Positions 35,501 to 50,500 are shown, numbered from the stretch's first letter. The stretch is DNA of 64,000 nt from Marthasterias glacialis (GCA_911728455.2 OU452240.1:1736001-1800000); one strand, 5' to 3'. The notes: a model not told the origin generated them from the sequence alone. Made by a program: numbers and translations.

Positions 35501-38500
35501 CAGCTAATAATAACTGCCTCTTCCCCATATAATAATTTTTTTTAACCTTATAGCCCTCCCAAATCCTTGTCAGGAAGTTGCCTTATTGTGGAGGATTAAG
35601 GACTAATGGCCTGAATCAAAACTGCTTATCACAGGGCCAGGCATACCAAAAATTATTGGTCCAAACATTTTGGTGTTGAGTTACAGTAGAGTGGCTGATT
35701 ATTCTGGAGAGTCTGTGGACAAAATAATGACCGAAACAAATGTTGGGTTTGGGTTTTTTGGGGGGTTGTAATTTTTAATGTCTTGTAAAATTCAACATTT
35801 CTTTCACTCTCACCAGATGGCTTTGCTACCATGACGACCCAGCCATCTGTCACAAGTCATCAATATTCAACAACCTCGACAACAAAGGTACAGTATTAGA
35901 TTGTGTCTGTACAGATGTATCAAATATCCAGAATGATGCCCGTGTGTTGTTTTGATACAAGTGTTGCAAACACAATTCTGTGTGCAGGGAATAAACTGGT
36001 AGGCCTAGCAATGTTTCAAATGAATCTGTTAAATTCATTCCAGGTTCATTCGGTGTAGTTCTTGTGAAGCCTGGGTTTAGGTCCATAAAATTGTCCAGTT
36101 GTGGTTGCTTTGGAAGTCCCAAGCATTGAGTGATTTCGACTAAGTCGCCTCAATCCATCATGCAGTTACAATTCTGTTACAAGAATAGTGTTGATTAAAG
36201 TTTGTAAACTTCGAAAAGTGTGGTTATTGATTTTGATAATACATTTTTTTAAGTTTTGGAATGGAAAGCTCTTATGTGAAATTTGTAGTCGTATAACTAA
36301 TTTTAAAAACCAAAATTTATGCAAAAGTAAAACGTGTTAAACTATTTGTTTTGCGGACATACAAAAATTATTACTTGGTTAACACATTTTCATGAATTAC
36401 TACTACTAATAATAGTGTACATTTATAATACGCCATGTCTGTCATAAATGACACTCTTGGCGCCAAATTATCAAATCTGGTGGAGATGGTTACAAATGAT
36501 TTTATGAGACGAAGCAACCATAATACAACACCATTGAAAGAGATACAAGGTGGGGTTGTGCATATTGCTGCCAGACCATGCCAGAAACACCGGGGCAAAC
36601 CCCTTCTCTTTACGATAAGTGTACTGGGTTCTTTTACGTGCATTACACAACACATGGGACCAACGGCTTTACGTCGAAGGACGAAGCAATAATGGTTGAG
36701 TGTCTTGCTTAAGAGCACAAGTGTCACGACCGGGACTCGAACCCACACTCTGCTGAACAGAAACACCAGAGCTTGAGGCCGGTGTTCTTATCCGCTCGGC
36801 AACGACACGCCATGAAGTAATTTATGTAAGCAAATTTAGCCTTTAATTCCTTAAAGATAACAATGGCTGTTCAAATTTATATAAAAAAAATGCAAAAAGG
36901 GGGTCGAAGTTCACTGACATTGATGGTTTCTTTACAGGACTCCACTTGACCATCACCCTGACCTCCATGGCATTGTCTTTAATCAATCTGGTCACTTTTT
37001 CTTTGTTCACCCCAAAAGTTAAATTGACCCAGTCAGTTTCCCTTGTAGTTTATTCGTTGAAACACTAAAAATCCTGAACAATGCTTAGCAGTACATTTTG
37101 AGGTTTATAGACTCTACATTCACTACAATGGGAAATCTAGAGGTTTGAGTCTTTCTTCCTTGTGATGACAACTTCACCTTGTACAACAAAAAAAATCTTT
37201 AAGGTGAAGGGAGATCGATGAAAACTCCTGACATCAGGGAAAAATCTGGACAAATCTCATGCCTGACATTTTTCACTATTCAAGGCAAATACTTCAATTT
37301 CGGAAAAATTTACTCTCAGTTTTACAACATGCAATGTTGACAATCGTAATAAAGTTGTCTCTCTTTGTTCCAGACGAAGAGTGCAACAAGCACAGAATCA
37401 TCGTTCTTGCCAACAGCAGAGTCGGCTACTACATTGTCTTCCAGTTCAAAAGAAACAACTAGTTTATCTTCTGAAATTTTGTCTTCAAACAATCCGTCAA
37501 CAGTTGAAATGACAACCGCATCCAGATTATCAACACATCAAGAAAGTGCTTCGTCAGGAATGAAATCAGGTACTGCAAGTTTAGTAACAGGCATAACCTT
37601 AACATCGGACAGTTTACTGACTGATGAGACATCTTCACAGGTTGCTAGTGAGCTAACACAAACGTTACCTATGTCATCGCTAACTGCTAATACAACTAAG
37701 CTAACAAACACAGAAGCTAGAACTGAGGTACAGCCAATAGAAGAGCTAACATCAGTTGCAGATGTATCATTGCTAACAACTGATGTGACAGCCACACGGG
37801 TTACTAATGAGGTAATACAAACTAGTACAGCATCAAGTCTTACCTTCGATGTTACAAAACTAACAAATTCAGGAGGCACAACAATGGAACACTTGACAGG
37901 AGAGCTAGCAACAACTACAGATGTAACACCAACTGATCAGACAGCCACGCAGGTTACTAATGAGCTAACACAAACCAGTATAATGTCAAGTCTAACCTCT
38001 GATGTTACACAACTAACAAATACAGAAGGCACAACAATGGAACTCTCGACGGCAGAGCTAACAACAATTGCAGATGTAACATCAACTGATGAGACAGCCA
38101 CGCAGGTTACTAATGAGCTAACACAAACCACTACAATGTCAAGTTTAACCTCTGATGTTACACAACTAATAAATACAGAAGGCACAACAATGGAACACTT
38201 GACAGGAGAGCTAGCAACAACTACAGATGTAACACCAACTGATCAGACAGCCACGCAGGTTACTAATGAGCTAACACAAACCAGTATAATGTCAAGTCTA
38301 ACCTCTGATGTTACACAACTAACAAATACAGAAGGCACAACAATGGAACTCTCGACGGCAGAGCTAACAACAATTGCAGATGTAACATCAACTGATGAGA
38401 CAGCCACGCAGGTTACTAATGAGCTAACACAAACCACTACAATGTCAAGTTTAACCTCTGATGTTACACAACTAATAAATACAGAAGGCACAACAATGGA

Positions 38501-41500
38501 ACACTTGACAGGAGAGCTAGCAACAACTACAGATGTAACACCAACTGATCAGACAGCCACGCAGGTTACTAATGAGCTAACACAAACCAGTACATTGTCA
38601 AGTCTAACCTCTGATGTTACACAACTAACAAATACAGAAGGCACAACAATGGAACTCTCGACGGCAGAGCTAACAACAATTGCAGATGTAACATCAACTG
38701 ATGAGACAGCCACGCAGGTTACTAATGAGCTAACACAAACCACTACAATGTCAAGTCTAACCTCTGATGTTACACAACTAATAAATACAGAAGGCACAAC
38801 AATGGAACACTTGACAGGAGAGCTAACAACAACTGCAGATGTAACATCAACTGATGAGACAGCCACGCAGGTTACTAATGAGCTAACACAAACCACTACA
38901 ATGTCAAGTTTAACCTCTGATGTTACACAACTAATAAATACAGAAGGCACAACAATGGAACACTTGACAGGAGAGCTAACAACAACTGCAGATGTAACAT
39001 CAACTGATGAGACAGCCACGCAGGTTACTAATGAGCTAACACAAACCACTACAATGTCAAGTTTAACCTCTGATGTTACACAACTAATAAATACAGAAGG
39101 CACAACAATGGAACTCTCAACAGGAGAGCTAACAACAACTGCAGATGTAACATCAACTGATGAGACAGCCACGCAGGTTACTAATGAGCTAACACTAACA
39201 AGTAAAACGTCAACTTTAACCTCTGATGTTACAAAACTAACAAATTCGGAAGGTACAACATTGGAACACTTAACAGGAGAGCTAACAACAATTGCAGATG
39301 TAACATTAACTGATGAGACAGCCACGCAGGTTACTAATGAGCTAACACAAACCACTACAATGTTAAGTCTAACATCGGGTGTTACAAAACTAACAAATAC
39401 AGAAGGCACAACAATGGAACACTTGACAGGAGAGCTAACAACAATTGCAGATGTAACATCAACTGATGAGACAGCCACGCATGTTACTAATGAGCTAACA
39501 CAAGCCAGTACAGTGTCAAGTCTAACCTCTGATGTTACAAAACTAACAAATACAGAAGGTACAACATTGGAACACTTAACAGGAGAGCTAACAACAACTG
39601 CAGATGTAACATCAACTGATCAGACAGCCACGCAGGTTACTGATGAACTAACACAAACCAATACAATGTCAAGTCTAACATCGGATGTTACAAAACTAAC
39701 AAATACAGAAGGCACAACAATGGAACACTTGACAGGAGAGCTAACAACAATTGCAGATGTAACATCAACTGATGAGACAGCCACGCAGGTTACTAATGAG
39801 CTAACAGAAACCAGTACAATGTCAAGTCTAACATCGGATGTTACACAACTAACAATTTCGGAAGGTACAACAATGGAACTCTCAACAGGAGAGCTAACAA
39901 CAATTGCAGATGTAACATCAACTGATCCGACAGCCACGCAGGTTACTAATGAGCTAACACAAACCAGTATAATGTCAAGTTTAACCTCTGATGTTACACA
40001 ACTAATAAATACAGAAGGCACAACAAGGGAACTCTCAACAGGAGAGCTAACAACATTTCTAGAAGTATCATTGTTTACATCAACTGATGAAATGGCTACA
40101 CCAAAATCTAGCACTGTGTCAAGTCCAACTACTGACATAACAAATGTTACATATCAAAACTCAAGCCAGTCAACCATGACAATAGGTACCACTGAGCTTG
40201 CTTCTAACATCACTGAAAGTGTAACACAAAACACTCCTTCAACCACTAATTCAGACCAGGTCACTGATTTGTGGACTGTCTTCTCTCAAACTTTTACAAA
40301 AGATGTGACTTCTCCTGGCACTACGTTTTCAACCCCAGTTTCCAGCACTTCAACTGATGAGACAACTTCAAACGGAACGTCAGCTTCTACTGTTACTGCA
40401 ATGTCAACTCCTGTAGAACGCACTGTAACTGCAGCAACAACATCCAACACTACAAATGATGCTGTAACTTCAACTACTGCATCATTCTCCACTCCAGTTG
40501 AAGGCACTGTAACTGCAGCAACAACATCCAACACTACAAATGATGCTGTAACTTCAACTACTGCATCATTCTCCACTCCAGTTGAAGGCACTGTAACTGC
40601 AGCAACAACACCCAACACAACAACTGATGCTGTAACTTCCACTAGTGCAGCATTCTCCACTCCAGTTGAAGGCACTGTAACTGCAGCAACAACACCCAAC
40701 ACAACAAATGATGCTATAAATTCAACTAGTGCAGCATTCTCCACTCCAGTTGAAGGCACCGTATCTGCAGCAACAACACCCAACACAACAAATAATGCTG
40801 TAACTTCTACTAGTGCAGCTTTCCCCACTCCAGTTGAAGGCACCGTAACTGCAGCAACAACACCCAACACAACAAATGATGCTGTGACTTCTACTAGTGC
40901 AGCATTCTCCACTCCAGTTGAAGGCACTGAAACTGCAGCAACAACACCCAACACAACAAATGATGCTATAAATTCAACTAGTGCAGCATTCTCCACTCCA
41001 GTTGAAGGCACTGAAACCGCAGCAACAACACCCAACACAACAAATGATGCTATAAATTCAACTAGTGCAGCATTCTCCACTCCAGTTGAAGGCACTGAAA
41101 AGACAGCAACAACACCCAACACAACAAATGATGCTGTAACTTCCACTAGTGTAGCATTCTCAACTCCTGTTGAAGGCACTGTAACTGCAGCAACAACACA
41201 CAACACTACAACTGATGCTGTGACTTCTACTAGTGCAGCATTCTCCACTGATGTTGAAGGTACTGTAACTGCAGCAACAACACCCAATACAACAACTGAT
41301 GCTGTGACTTCTACTAGTGCAGCATTCTCCACTCCAGTTGAAGGCACTGTAACTACAGCAACAACACCCAACACAACAAATGATGCTGTGACTTCTACTA
41401 GTGCAGCATTCTCCACTCCAGTTGAAGGCACTGTAACTGCAGCAACAACACCCAACACAACAAATGATGCTATAAATTCGACTAGTGCAGCATTCTCCAC

Positions 41501-44500
41501 TCCTGTTGAAGGCACTGTAACTACAGCAACAACACCCAACACTACAACTGATGCTGTAACTTCCACTAGTGCAGCATTCTCCACTCCAGTTGAAGGCACT
41601 GTAACTACAGCAACAACACCCAACACAACAAATGATCGTGTGACTTCTACTAGTGCAGCATTCTCCACTCCAGTTGAAGGCACTGTAACTGCAGCAACAA
41701 CACCCAACACAACAAATGATGCTATAAATTCGACTAGTGCAGCATTCTCCACTCCTGTTGAAGGCACTGTAACTACAGCAACAACACCCAACACTACAAC
41801 TGATGCTGTAACTTCCACTAGTGCAGCATTCTCCACTCCAGTTGAAGGCACTGTAACTACAGCAACAACACACAACACAACAAATGATGCTGTGACTTCT
41901 ACTAGTGCAGCATTCTCCACTCGAGTTGAAGGCACTGTAACTGCAGCAACAACACCCAACACAACAAATAATGCTGTAACTTCTACTAGTGCAGCAATCT
42001 CCACTCCTGTTGAAGGCACTGAAACTGCAGCAACAACACACAACACTACAACTGATGCTGTAACTTCCACTAGTGCAGCATTCTCCACTCCAGTTGAAGG
42101 CACTGTAACTGCAGCAACAACACCCAACACAACAAATGATGCTGTGACTTCTACTAGTGCAGCATTCTCCACTCCAGTTGAAGGCACTGTAACTGCAGCA
42201 ACAACACCCAACACAACAAATGATGCTATAAATTCAACTAGTGCAGCATTCTCCACTCCAGTTGAAGGCACTGTTACTGCAGCAACACCCAACACAACAA
42301 ATGATGCTGTAACTTCTACTAGTGCAGCATTCTCCACTCCAGTTGAAGGCACTGTAACTGCAGCAACAACACCAAACACAACAAATGATGCTATAAATTC
42401 CACTAGTGCAGCATTCTCCACACCAGTTGAAGGCACTGTTACTGCAGCAACAACACCCAACACAACAACTGATGCTGTAACTTCCACTAGTGCAGCATTC
42501 TCCACTCCAGTTGAAGGCACTGTAACTGCAGCAACAACACCCAACACAACAAATGATGCTATAAATTCAACTAGTGCAGCATTTTCCACTCCAGTTGAAG
42601 GCACTGTAACTGCAGCAACAACACCCAACACAACAAATGATGCTATAAATTCCACTAGTGCAGCATTCTCCACACCAGTTGAAGGCACTGTAACTGCAGC
42701 AACAACACCCAACACAACGACTGATGCTGTAACTTCCACTAGTGCAGCATTCTCCACTCCAGTTGAAGGCACTGTAACTGCAGCAACAACACCCAACACA
42801 ACAAATGATGCTATAAATTCAACTAGTGCAGCATTCTCCACTCCAGTTGAAGGCACTGTAACTGCAGCAACAACACCCAACACACCAAATGATGCTGTGA
42901 CTTCTACTAGTGCAGCATTCTCCACTCCAGTAGAAGGCACTGTAACTACAGCAACATCACCCAACACAACAACTGATGGTGTGACTTCTACTAGTGCAGC
43001 ATTCTCCACTCCAGTTGAAGGCACTGTAACTGCAGCAACAACACCCAACACAACAAATGATGCTATAAATTCAACTAGTGCAGCATTCTCCACTCCAGTT
43101 GAAGACACTGAAACTGCAGCAACAACACCCAACACAACAAATGATGCTGTATCTTCTACTAGTGCAGCATTCTCCACTCCTGTTGAAGGCACTGTTACTG
43201 CAGCAACAACACCCAACACAACAAATGATGCTGTATCTTCTACTAGTGCAGCATTCTCCACTCCTGTTGAAGGCACTGTTACTGCAGCAACAACACCCAA
43301 CACAACAAATGATGCTGCAACTTCCACTAGTGCAGCATTCTCCACTCCAGTTGAAGGCACTGTAACTGCAGCAACAACACCCAACACAACAACTGATGCT
43401 GTAACTTCCACTAGTGCAGCATTCTCCACTCCAGTTGAAGGCACTGTAACTGCAGCAACAACACCCAACACAACAACTGATGCTGTAACTTCTACTAGTG
43501 CAGCATTCTCCACTCTCGTTGAAGGCACTGTCACTGCAGCAACAACACCTGGCGTAACAAACGATGCTGTAACTTCTACTGGTTTACTGTCTAGTGCTTT
43601 CACTACTACTGAGATGCTATCAACTACTTCAGCAAAATCAGTAACAGCCGACACAGTAACAACAGAGAAAGCAACTAGTTTCTCTGCATCAAGTGAGGTC
43701 GTCAAAACCACATCACAAATGGTCACGACAGAGCCTACTCATGAAGTCAGCTCAACAGCAGCTACTGAACCCAAAACATCAAGCCTTGCCGTAACCACAA
43801 CACGGTCATCAGTCTCTGCTGATAAGATTCTTCGTTTAGAAATTATTGTGGATGAATCCCAAGACATAAACAGCAAGAGTTTCATTGAGAAAATAAGCAA
43901 TGATCTGGAGCAACTATACGTCGTTGGAACGGGCAATTCCAAAAGGAAACGGCGGTCTGTGGTAGGCGACAGTGCTGGTTGGGATCACAAAATTGTGCAG
44001 GAGAGAAGCAAAAGAGCTGTGGATCCTGATTCGTCAGTCACCATTGAAGTACATGTAAGTACCTCTGTTTGATTGAGTTGTGTGATACCCGTTAAGCCCC
44101 GCCCCTACACATATTGACCAATCACAGCATGGCTACATCACGACTGTACGCGCTTTAATTGTACACACACACGTATACATTTTCCAAAAGGATTTTATCG
44201 TGCAAAAAAATGAATTAAAAAAAAATATTAAAAAATTGAGTCAAAATCATAAAGTCAAAATCAGTTTTTTGTTTTTTTACATATTTATTTATTTATTATT
44301 ATTATTATTTTTTTTTTTTGGGGGGGATGGATTCTGTTATTGATCCATGGATTGCTCTTCATTGTTCGTTACTCATACTTTGTTTGTAGGTAACCCATTC
44401 TGTGAGGGCATCGGAACTGGACCCAAGGCTTGTAGAAGTAGAGTTTTATGTGGTTGAGAATGGAACTGTGTCAGATCCTAGTGTCGTACGTCAAGTATAC

Positions 44501-47500
44501 TCAACACTGAGTCTGCCAGAAATGAGTGCCAAGTTGGGTTACGAGGTAAGCCCACCCAGCATTCCGATCCGCAATATTTTTGACCACATGAGGGCATGTG
44601 TAAACAAAATGTGATGCAAAACAAGTAAAGCAAAGGTTTTTTTCCTATGTTGTTATCATTATTACTGTGTATTTGGTCGTTGATACAAGAAAACATCATA
44701 CAGGCAGACAAAATAAGATAAGAATGTAAATGTGATGCGAGGAAATAAGAAGTAGAAAGAGCCCTAATGCAGTCAAAAATACAATCAATTGAGTGTACAT
44801 TGTTCAGTTGTCCAAATGACGCATGTTTTATAATCAAAAGAACAGGAGTAGAAGAGGAAAATATTTTCGAGCCATGGTTTTACCCTGTTATATTGACTTT
44901 TGTCAGAATTTTAGATGCAGAGTTACAGTTGTTATATGCTTACATATTAAAGCATAGAGAAGCGCTCATTTATGGCCACCGCATGCGACGCGGCAATTGC
45001 GCGGATGCGGGCATATGTACCAATCGGCATGGAGGATTTACAGTGCATGCGGGCCGGTGCGAGAATGCTGCGGCCATAGCTGAGGTGGTGTAAACGCCCA
45101 TGAAAGAGCTGCTCGGATTAGTCTATTAGTCCTACATTCTGATGGACTATTCCACTGCTTTGATTTATTTACTATCAGGTGATCAGTTTACCCCAAGCTG
45201 TGGTTCCACCACCGTCTACAACCGCAGTACCAACACCAGATCACCCTTATCCCATCCCCTCTCCTGGCACCGAAAACATCCTTCAGATGTCCATCGTTGT
45301 TCCCCAAGACCAAGACGTATCTCAAGCCACTTTCAAGAATGATGTCAGAAACGGACTTGAGACGGCTTATCTTGAGGGATTAAGCAAAGGAGGAGGCGAG
45401 AGAAGAAAGAGAAGCATCTTAGAGGATGTGGATGTCATTACCCATTCCAAGAAGCATACGATGGCACTCGATAAAGGCTTACAAGATGATACTCAAGATT
45501 TATTTTCTAGGAGTCGTTCAGTCTTTAAATATGTCAACAAAGCGAACTGGCAGTCATTTATATCCAGACTGTGGAATCTACTCGCATCCTCGAACAGAAG
45601 CAGCGATAATATGAGAGTGCATAGACGTCAAAGGCGACAAACAGTGGATCCAAGTACTACAACAGAGGTTTTGGTGAGTTGTTCAGATGTTTGTTTTTTC
45701 TTGTGTTGAATTCTTAAACAAGTTTTGAAATTCCAAATTTTAATATCTGAATTTTTTAACAACAGTGACAAAATAATAATAATAGGCCCTATGCAGATTT
45801 TATACAGCGCTTTATCACACCCGAGGATGTCTCAAATAGCTAATTATTTTGTCTACAATGTATGTGGAGCGTGGTACCATGTAGTATTTTACAAGGTGCT
45901 GTGGTGGAGTCTGCAGCCAACCATACCAGAAAACACCTGGGCAAACCCCCCCTGGGCGAACCCCTTCTCTTAACGATGAGTGTAAAGGGTTCTTTAACCT
46001 GCGTTACACAACATCACATCAGAGCCACTGCTTTACGTCCCATCCGAAGGACGAAGCAATAAAGTTTGCTTCAGGATACAAGTGTCCAGATCGGGACTCG
46101 AACCAACTGTCAGAAACACCCATAGGTTGAGCCAAGCATGCTTGACAGCTCCGCCACGACACTTAATCGTACCTCAATACCATTTTTGTTTTTTCTGGTA
46201 TTAAATTAATTGACAGAGTAAAGCTTTGGTCTAGTAGCATATGGCACTTGGAACCATATGTGACTCAGCCTGTGTGAATGAGACACTTTGAGGTACAAAT
46301 GTAAATTTCAATTTCATCATGTAGGGCATCTTCAAAGGATTAAAACGACACCACATTGACCTCTACAGAGTTGAGTGTCCTGGATTGGAACCGTAAACTC
46401 TGTAGAGGTCAGTGTGGTGTCGTTTTAATCCTTGGAAGATGCCCTACATGATGAAATTTGGACTTAAATTTTTACCTCAAAGTGTCTCATTTACACAGGC
46501 TGAGTCACATATTTGGTTGCCTGCAAGGAGGGTCTCGGGAATGTTTTTGCTCTACTGATCACTACGTATTTTATGTTTCGTTGTTTCAGGCATTTCAAGT
46601 AGTGAGAGATGGTTCTGAAGTAATATATCGATTCTATGTGGTCAACGAAGCTTCTTTGGTAGATGGTTCTCAAGCTCTGACTGTATTTAATGTCCTTTCT
46701 CTTCAACGTCTCTCCATGATACTTGATTATGAGGTATTTTCAACTTATCATGCTTTTCAACGTTTCATATTTCCTCTTCATCGTTGTCTAGTAAAATCTT
46801 TTAACCAGTTCTGGCCGGAGATCTTTCATTCCTTTCCTGTCCAGCCTGAAGGGATTATTTTCTCGGAATTGCCGGAATCTTTTTTCTTGGAGAGTACCGC
46901 TGACACCAAGAAACCATGATTAAAGAAAGCCAAGGAAACAAAGATTGTCTTTGAAGCACCGGGTTTTATTCTTTCTCATTCGAGAATTAGCATGAATACA
47001 GCTGTCAATTTCACAAAGAACTCAGATCAATCTTAAGCTGAGTAAATGTATGAATCAATCTTAATTGCTAAGGAAAATTTTAAAGACAAATCAGTATGCA
47101 TCTTAAAGTTTGATTTATTTCATGTATTTCTCAAAAACGACAACATTTCACGCAGAAATATTTTAAGAAAAGTTTTCTTCATCATTATCTTTATACCTTG
47201 TAAGGTATATGTAAATCTGTGAACATTTGTTTTTCTTTCTTACCAATGTTGAGCTGGGGCTTTAACACCAGTATAGTGAAAACTTTGATTGTCCTGATTG
47301 CAGGTGAAATCGCCAGGTATAACACTGTTTTCACCGGCTCCTCCCGCCCAGGACTACACTGTGTGGATTATCGTAGTCAGTGTTGTGTGTGGAATACTCC
47401 TTATCATCGTCATCATCTTCTTCATCTACTGGATCTGTCTGTGTCATCGTAAAGCTCATCGATCCAAAGTCTTGGAGTTGGTAAGACGACAATTGTATCC

Positions 47501-50500
47501 ATGTAAAGATTTTGAGTGCTGTACCAACAGCAATGAAAACAAATAGTTTAATTTCCTGATAACGTGGTAGACCTATAAAATGGGCTGGACTTTACCAATG
47601 AATTAATAAGGTAGCGTGGCTGAGCGGTTTAGTGCATCGGACTCAAGTTCTGGTGGCTATGTCATCAGGATGTGGGTTCGAATCCCGGTGGTGACACCTG
47701 TGTCCTTGAGCAAGACACTTAACTACAATTGCTTCTCAGCTGTGCTGTGAAGAGACTTGCAATGAAAACAAATAGTTTAATTTTGTGATAAACATGGTAT
47801 TAAATGGGCTGGACTTTACCAATGAATTATTAAGGTAGCGTGGCTGAGCGGTTTAGTGCATCGGACTCGAGTTCTGGTGGCTATGTAATCAGGATGTGGG
47901 TTCGAATTCCAGTGGTGACACTTGTTTATATCTTGCCATGTCTTGTCTCTACGCATTGGGGCAGGTTTCTATCCCTTCAAAAAGTAGCTCACACCTCGAG
48001 TGGCCTCTGGGCCTTGTGATTAGCGGATTGCATTACAAAATAACAAGGTGATGATTAATCAAGTTTTACTGCCAAGCCAGAGAGTGGCCTAGCCAGGACT
48101 TTTTCACTGTTGGGGGGACGGGGGGGCGTGGGGGGTGCGGGGGGCACTGAACAAATGTGAGGGACACTATGGAAATAGGTACATGTTCAGTTACTGAGTT
48201 TGGTTTTTACAACTGTAGTCGGAACTTGTCATTTATATTTTTAGAGTACTATGGAAAGAGCCACATGTACGTCTACTGAGTTTGGTCGCTTACGTGTTGA
48301 TATAGAGAAAGGAGAAGTTTTTGTTGAAGAGACGTCATTGGATAAACGCCTACCAGTCAAGACGACTGCCAATGGAAAACTCCACAAGGATAGAAGTAGA
48401 GAAAGACAAGCTGCAAAGTAAGTGTAACAACGGACTGTTTCCATTGGTTTTACTTTTTTGTTTTGATGATTTTTGTTTTGTATTTGGGAATGGATGTAAA
48501 CAATCACTCTTTCAGTTCAGTTAGGTGGTATCCGAGTGGGGGCTATGGCTACGGCTAGTGCTGGATTGCTGTGTCATCATGCGTTGGAGTATAGGAAGTC
48601 CATAGCAACACCCTTAGCAACAGCCACAGCTGTAGCTGTAGCCGCTAATTTTGAAAAAAAAAAATAAAAAACAGTGCAAGAAATCTTGGTTAAGTTGGGC
48701 GCAGAGTTGCTTACTTTTTAATCAATGCTTTCAAAGTTGACTGTTGCGGGAGTAAAAAATCCCATTTGTTTCGCTTTGCCACTTTTGTTTCTTTTCTGCC
48801 ACTTTTGTCCTGCCATCTTATTTGCCACTTTTGTTTTTTTGCCACTTTACATAAGTTGATTTGAAACTCTATATCGTGTTTAAGACAATAGAGTGATGGG
48901 GCATGATTATTGTTTGCACAGGAATGAGCATCGAGTAGAAAATCCTGCACCATTACAAAAGAGGAAGATAAGAAAGAAACTTGATAGCGATAATGATAAG
49001 ACTGCGTCAGATGGATCTATGTCACAAGAGGTAAGACATTGTGTTTAAGTCCATTTCTTCGATCCATTTAGCTCTGCTTGCAACTGCAAATGGCCAGACA
49101 AGTTGGAATCACATTTAACAATGTTGACCAGTTAACTTAGTCCCTAGTGTTCCACCTTCTTGGTATGACCAATATGTAACACATCTGTGGTATGATTTGT
49201 TGCAGGAAGGGCCATTGTTTAGTCACGTGACATCAACACCCAATCAGGCACCAAGGACTCTGCCTAAGCTGCCTCCGGTCAGATTCCGCAATTCAGTCTT
49301 TCCTGACAGCAAGCTGCCTCCACTAAGACCTCATGGTCTTGAAGGAGAGGCTATCAGTGACACAGATAAAGATAGCACGTCACTATTAGGCATTCAGCAG
49401 GTATTGTTAAGCCTGGTTCATACTTCACTTGAATGCAAAGCGAATTTGACGTCACTGTCCTACATTCACAGCGAATTTCGCAAAAAGTTCATCATACAAT
49501 AATTTTTTCTGATATTACAAAGCTCAGTTTTGAAGAACAGTTTAATATAACTTGTTGTTTTCTTAAATTTAGTCTAGGGTTAAGAAATAAAAACAATTAT
49601 GGTCGTAAACTACGTTATATTAAAAATGGATCTTCCAACAATGCTAAGTGCAATTTCTGATTTAAGAAAAGGTTTGTTGTGCTGTAACTGCATTCAAATG
49701 ATGATTGAAAGATGATAAGTCCAGTGTTCCAGGTGTGGATTTCACAAAGCGCTAGGACTAGTCTTATCTTGAGTTAGGATGAGTAACTAGTCCTAACTTA
49801 TAGGACTAGTCATGAGTTTGGGCTTGTCCTAAGTTAGACTAGTTTTGTGAAATCCACCCCAGGACCTGCAACTTCGAAATTAATATCCATAGTGGTCAAT
49901 AAATGATTGAAAAACTGAAATGAAAGTTGTGACTGGAACTATTGTATTGATGTTTTTTTAAAAATGTTTTAATTGTTTGGGGTTAGAAATGGTACAGTCG
50001 CTCTGCGAGTCACGAAGCTTATCCAATGAATCGGGAGAACGAACAAGTAAAGACGACCAGTGATAAGAAGAAAAGGAGATCCACCAAGAAAGAGAAGAGG
50101 ATACAGGAACAATTAACTAAAGAGTTGATTCAGCGAGAGGACCAAGTCAAGGTATGTGTGTTTATTATCAAATCTCCCCCCAGTAGTTTGGGTTAAAATA
50201 TTTTGATAAGGGAATAAAAGCGTGAAGACAAGGTCCTCAACAGCTGTTTTAAACCAGCAGGATCGCGGTCGTGGGATCACATGACCACGACCCTACAAAG
50301 TGTTAGACGTCTGTTTAAGACCGAGTCACTACTCTTTTATTCTCATTGGTGAATGCCCTTTTTGTTAAAAAGCACAATAATGTGGGAAAATCTGTAAAAC
50401 CTTGCAGATTTTTTTTTGTAGGTATTATTATATGTATATATCATATTACAATGTGAAGACAACTTTGGTCTGTCCTGGCTGAGTGGTTAATGCGTCAGAC

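Noticed and set aside
40286-43726. A 1146-codon open frame on the minus strand, Val-rich
   Set aside because: It is the mirror of the 84-bp sense repeats, which happen to lack reverse-strand stops. The sense frame has correct splice borders and joins the membrane exons.
47610-47697. A possible tRNA-Leu gene
   Set aside because: Boxes A and B are clear, but the acceptor stem does not pair well, the head is duplicated with its flank, and SINE body sequence follows.
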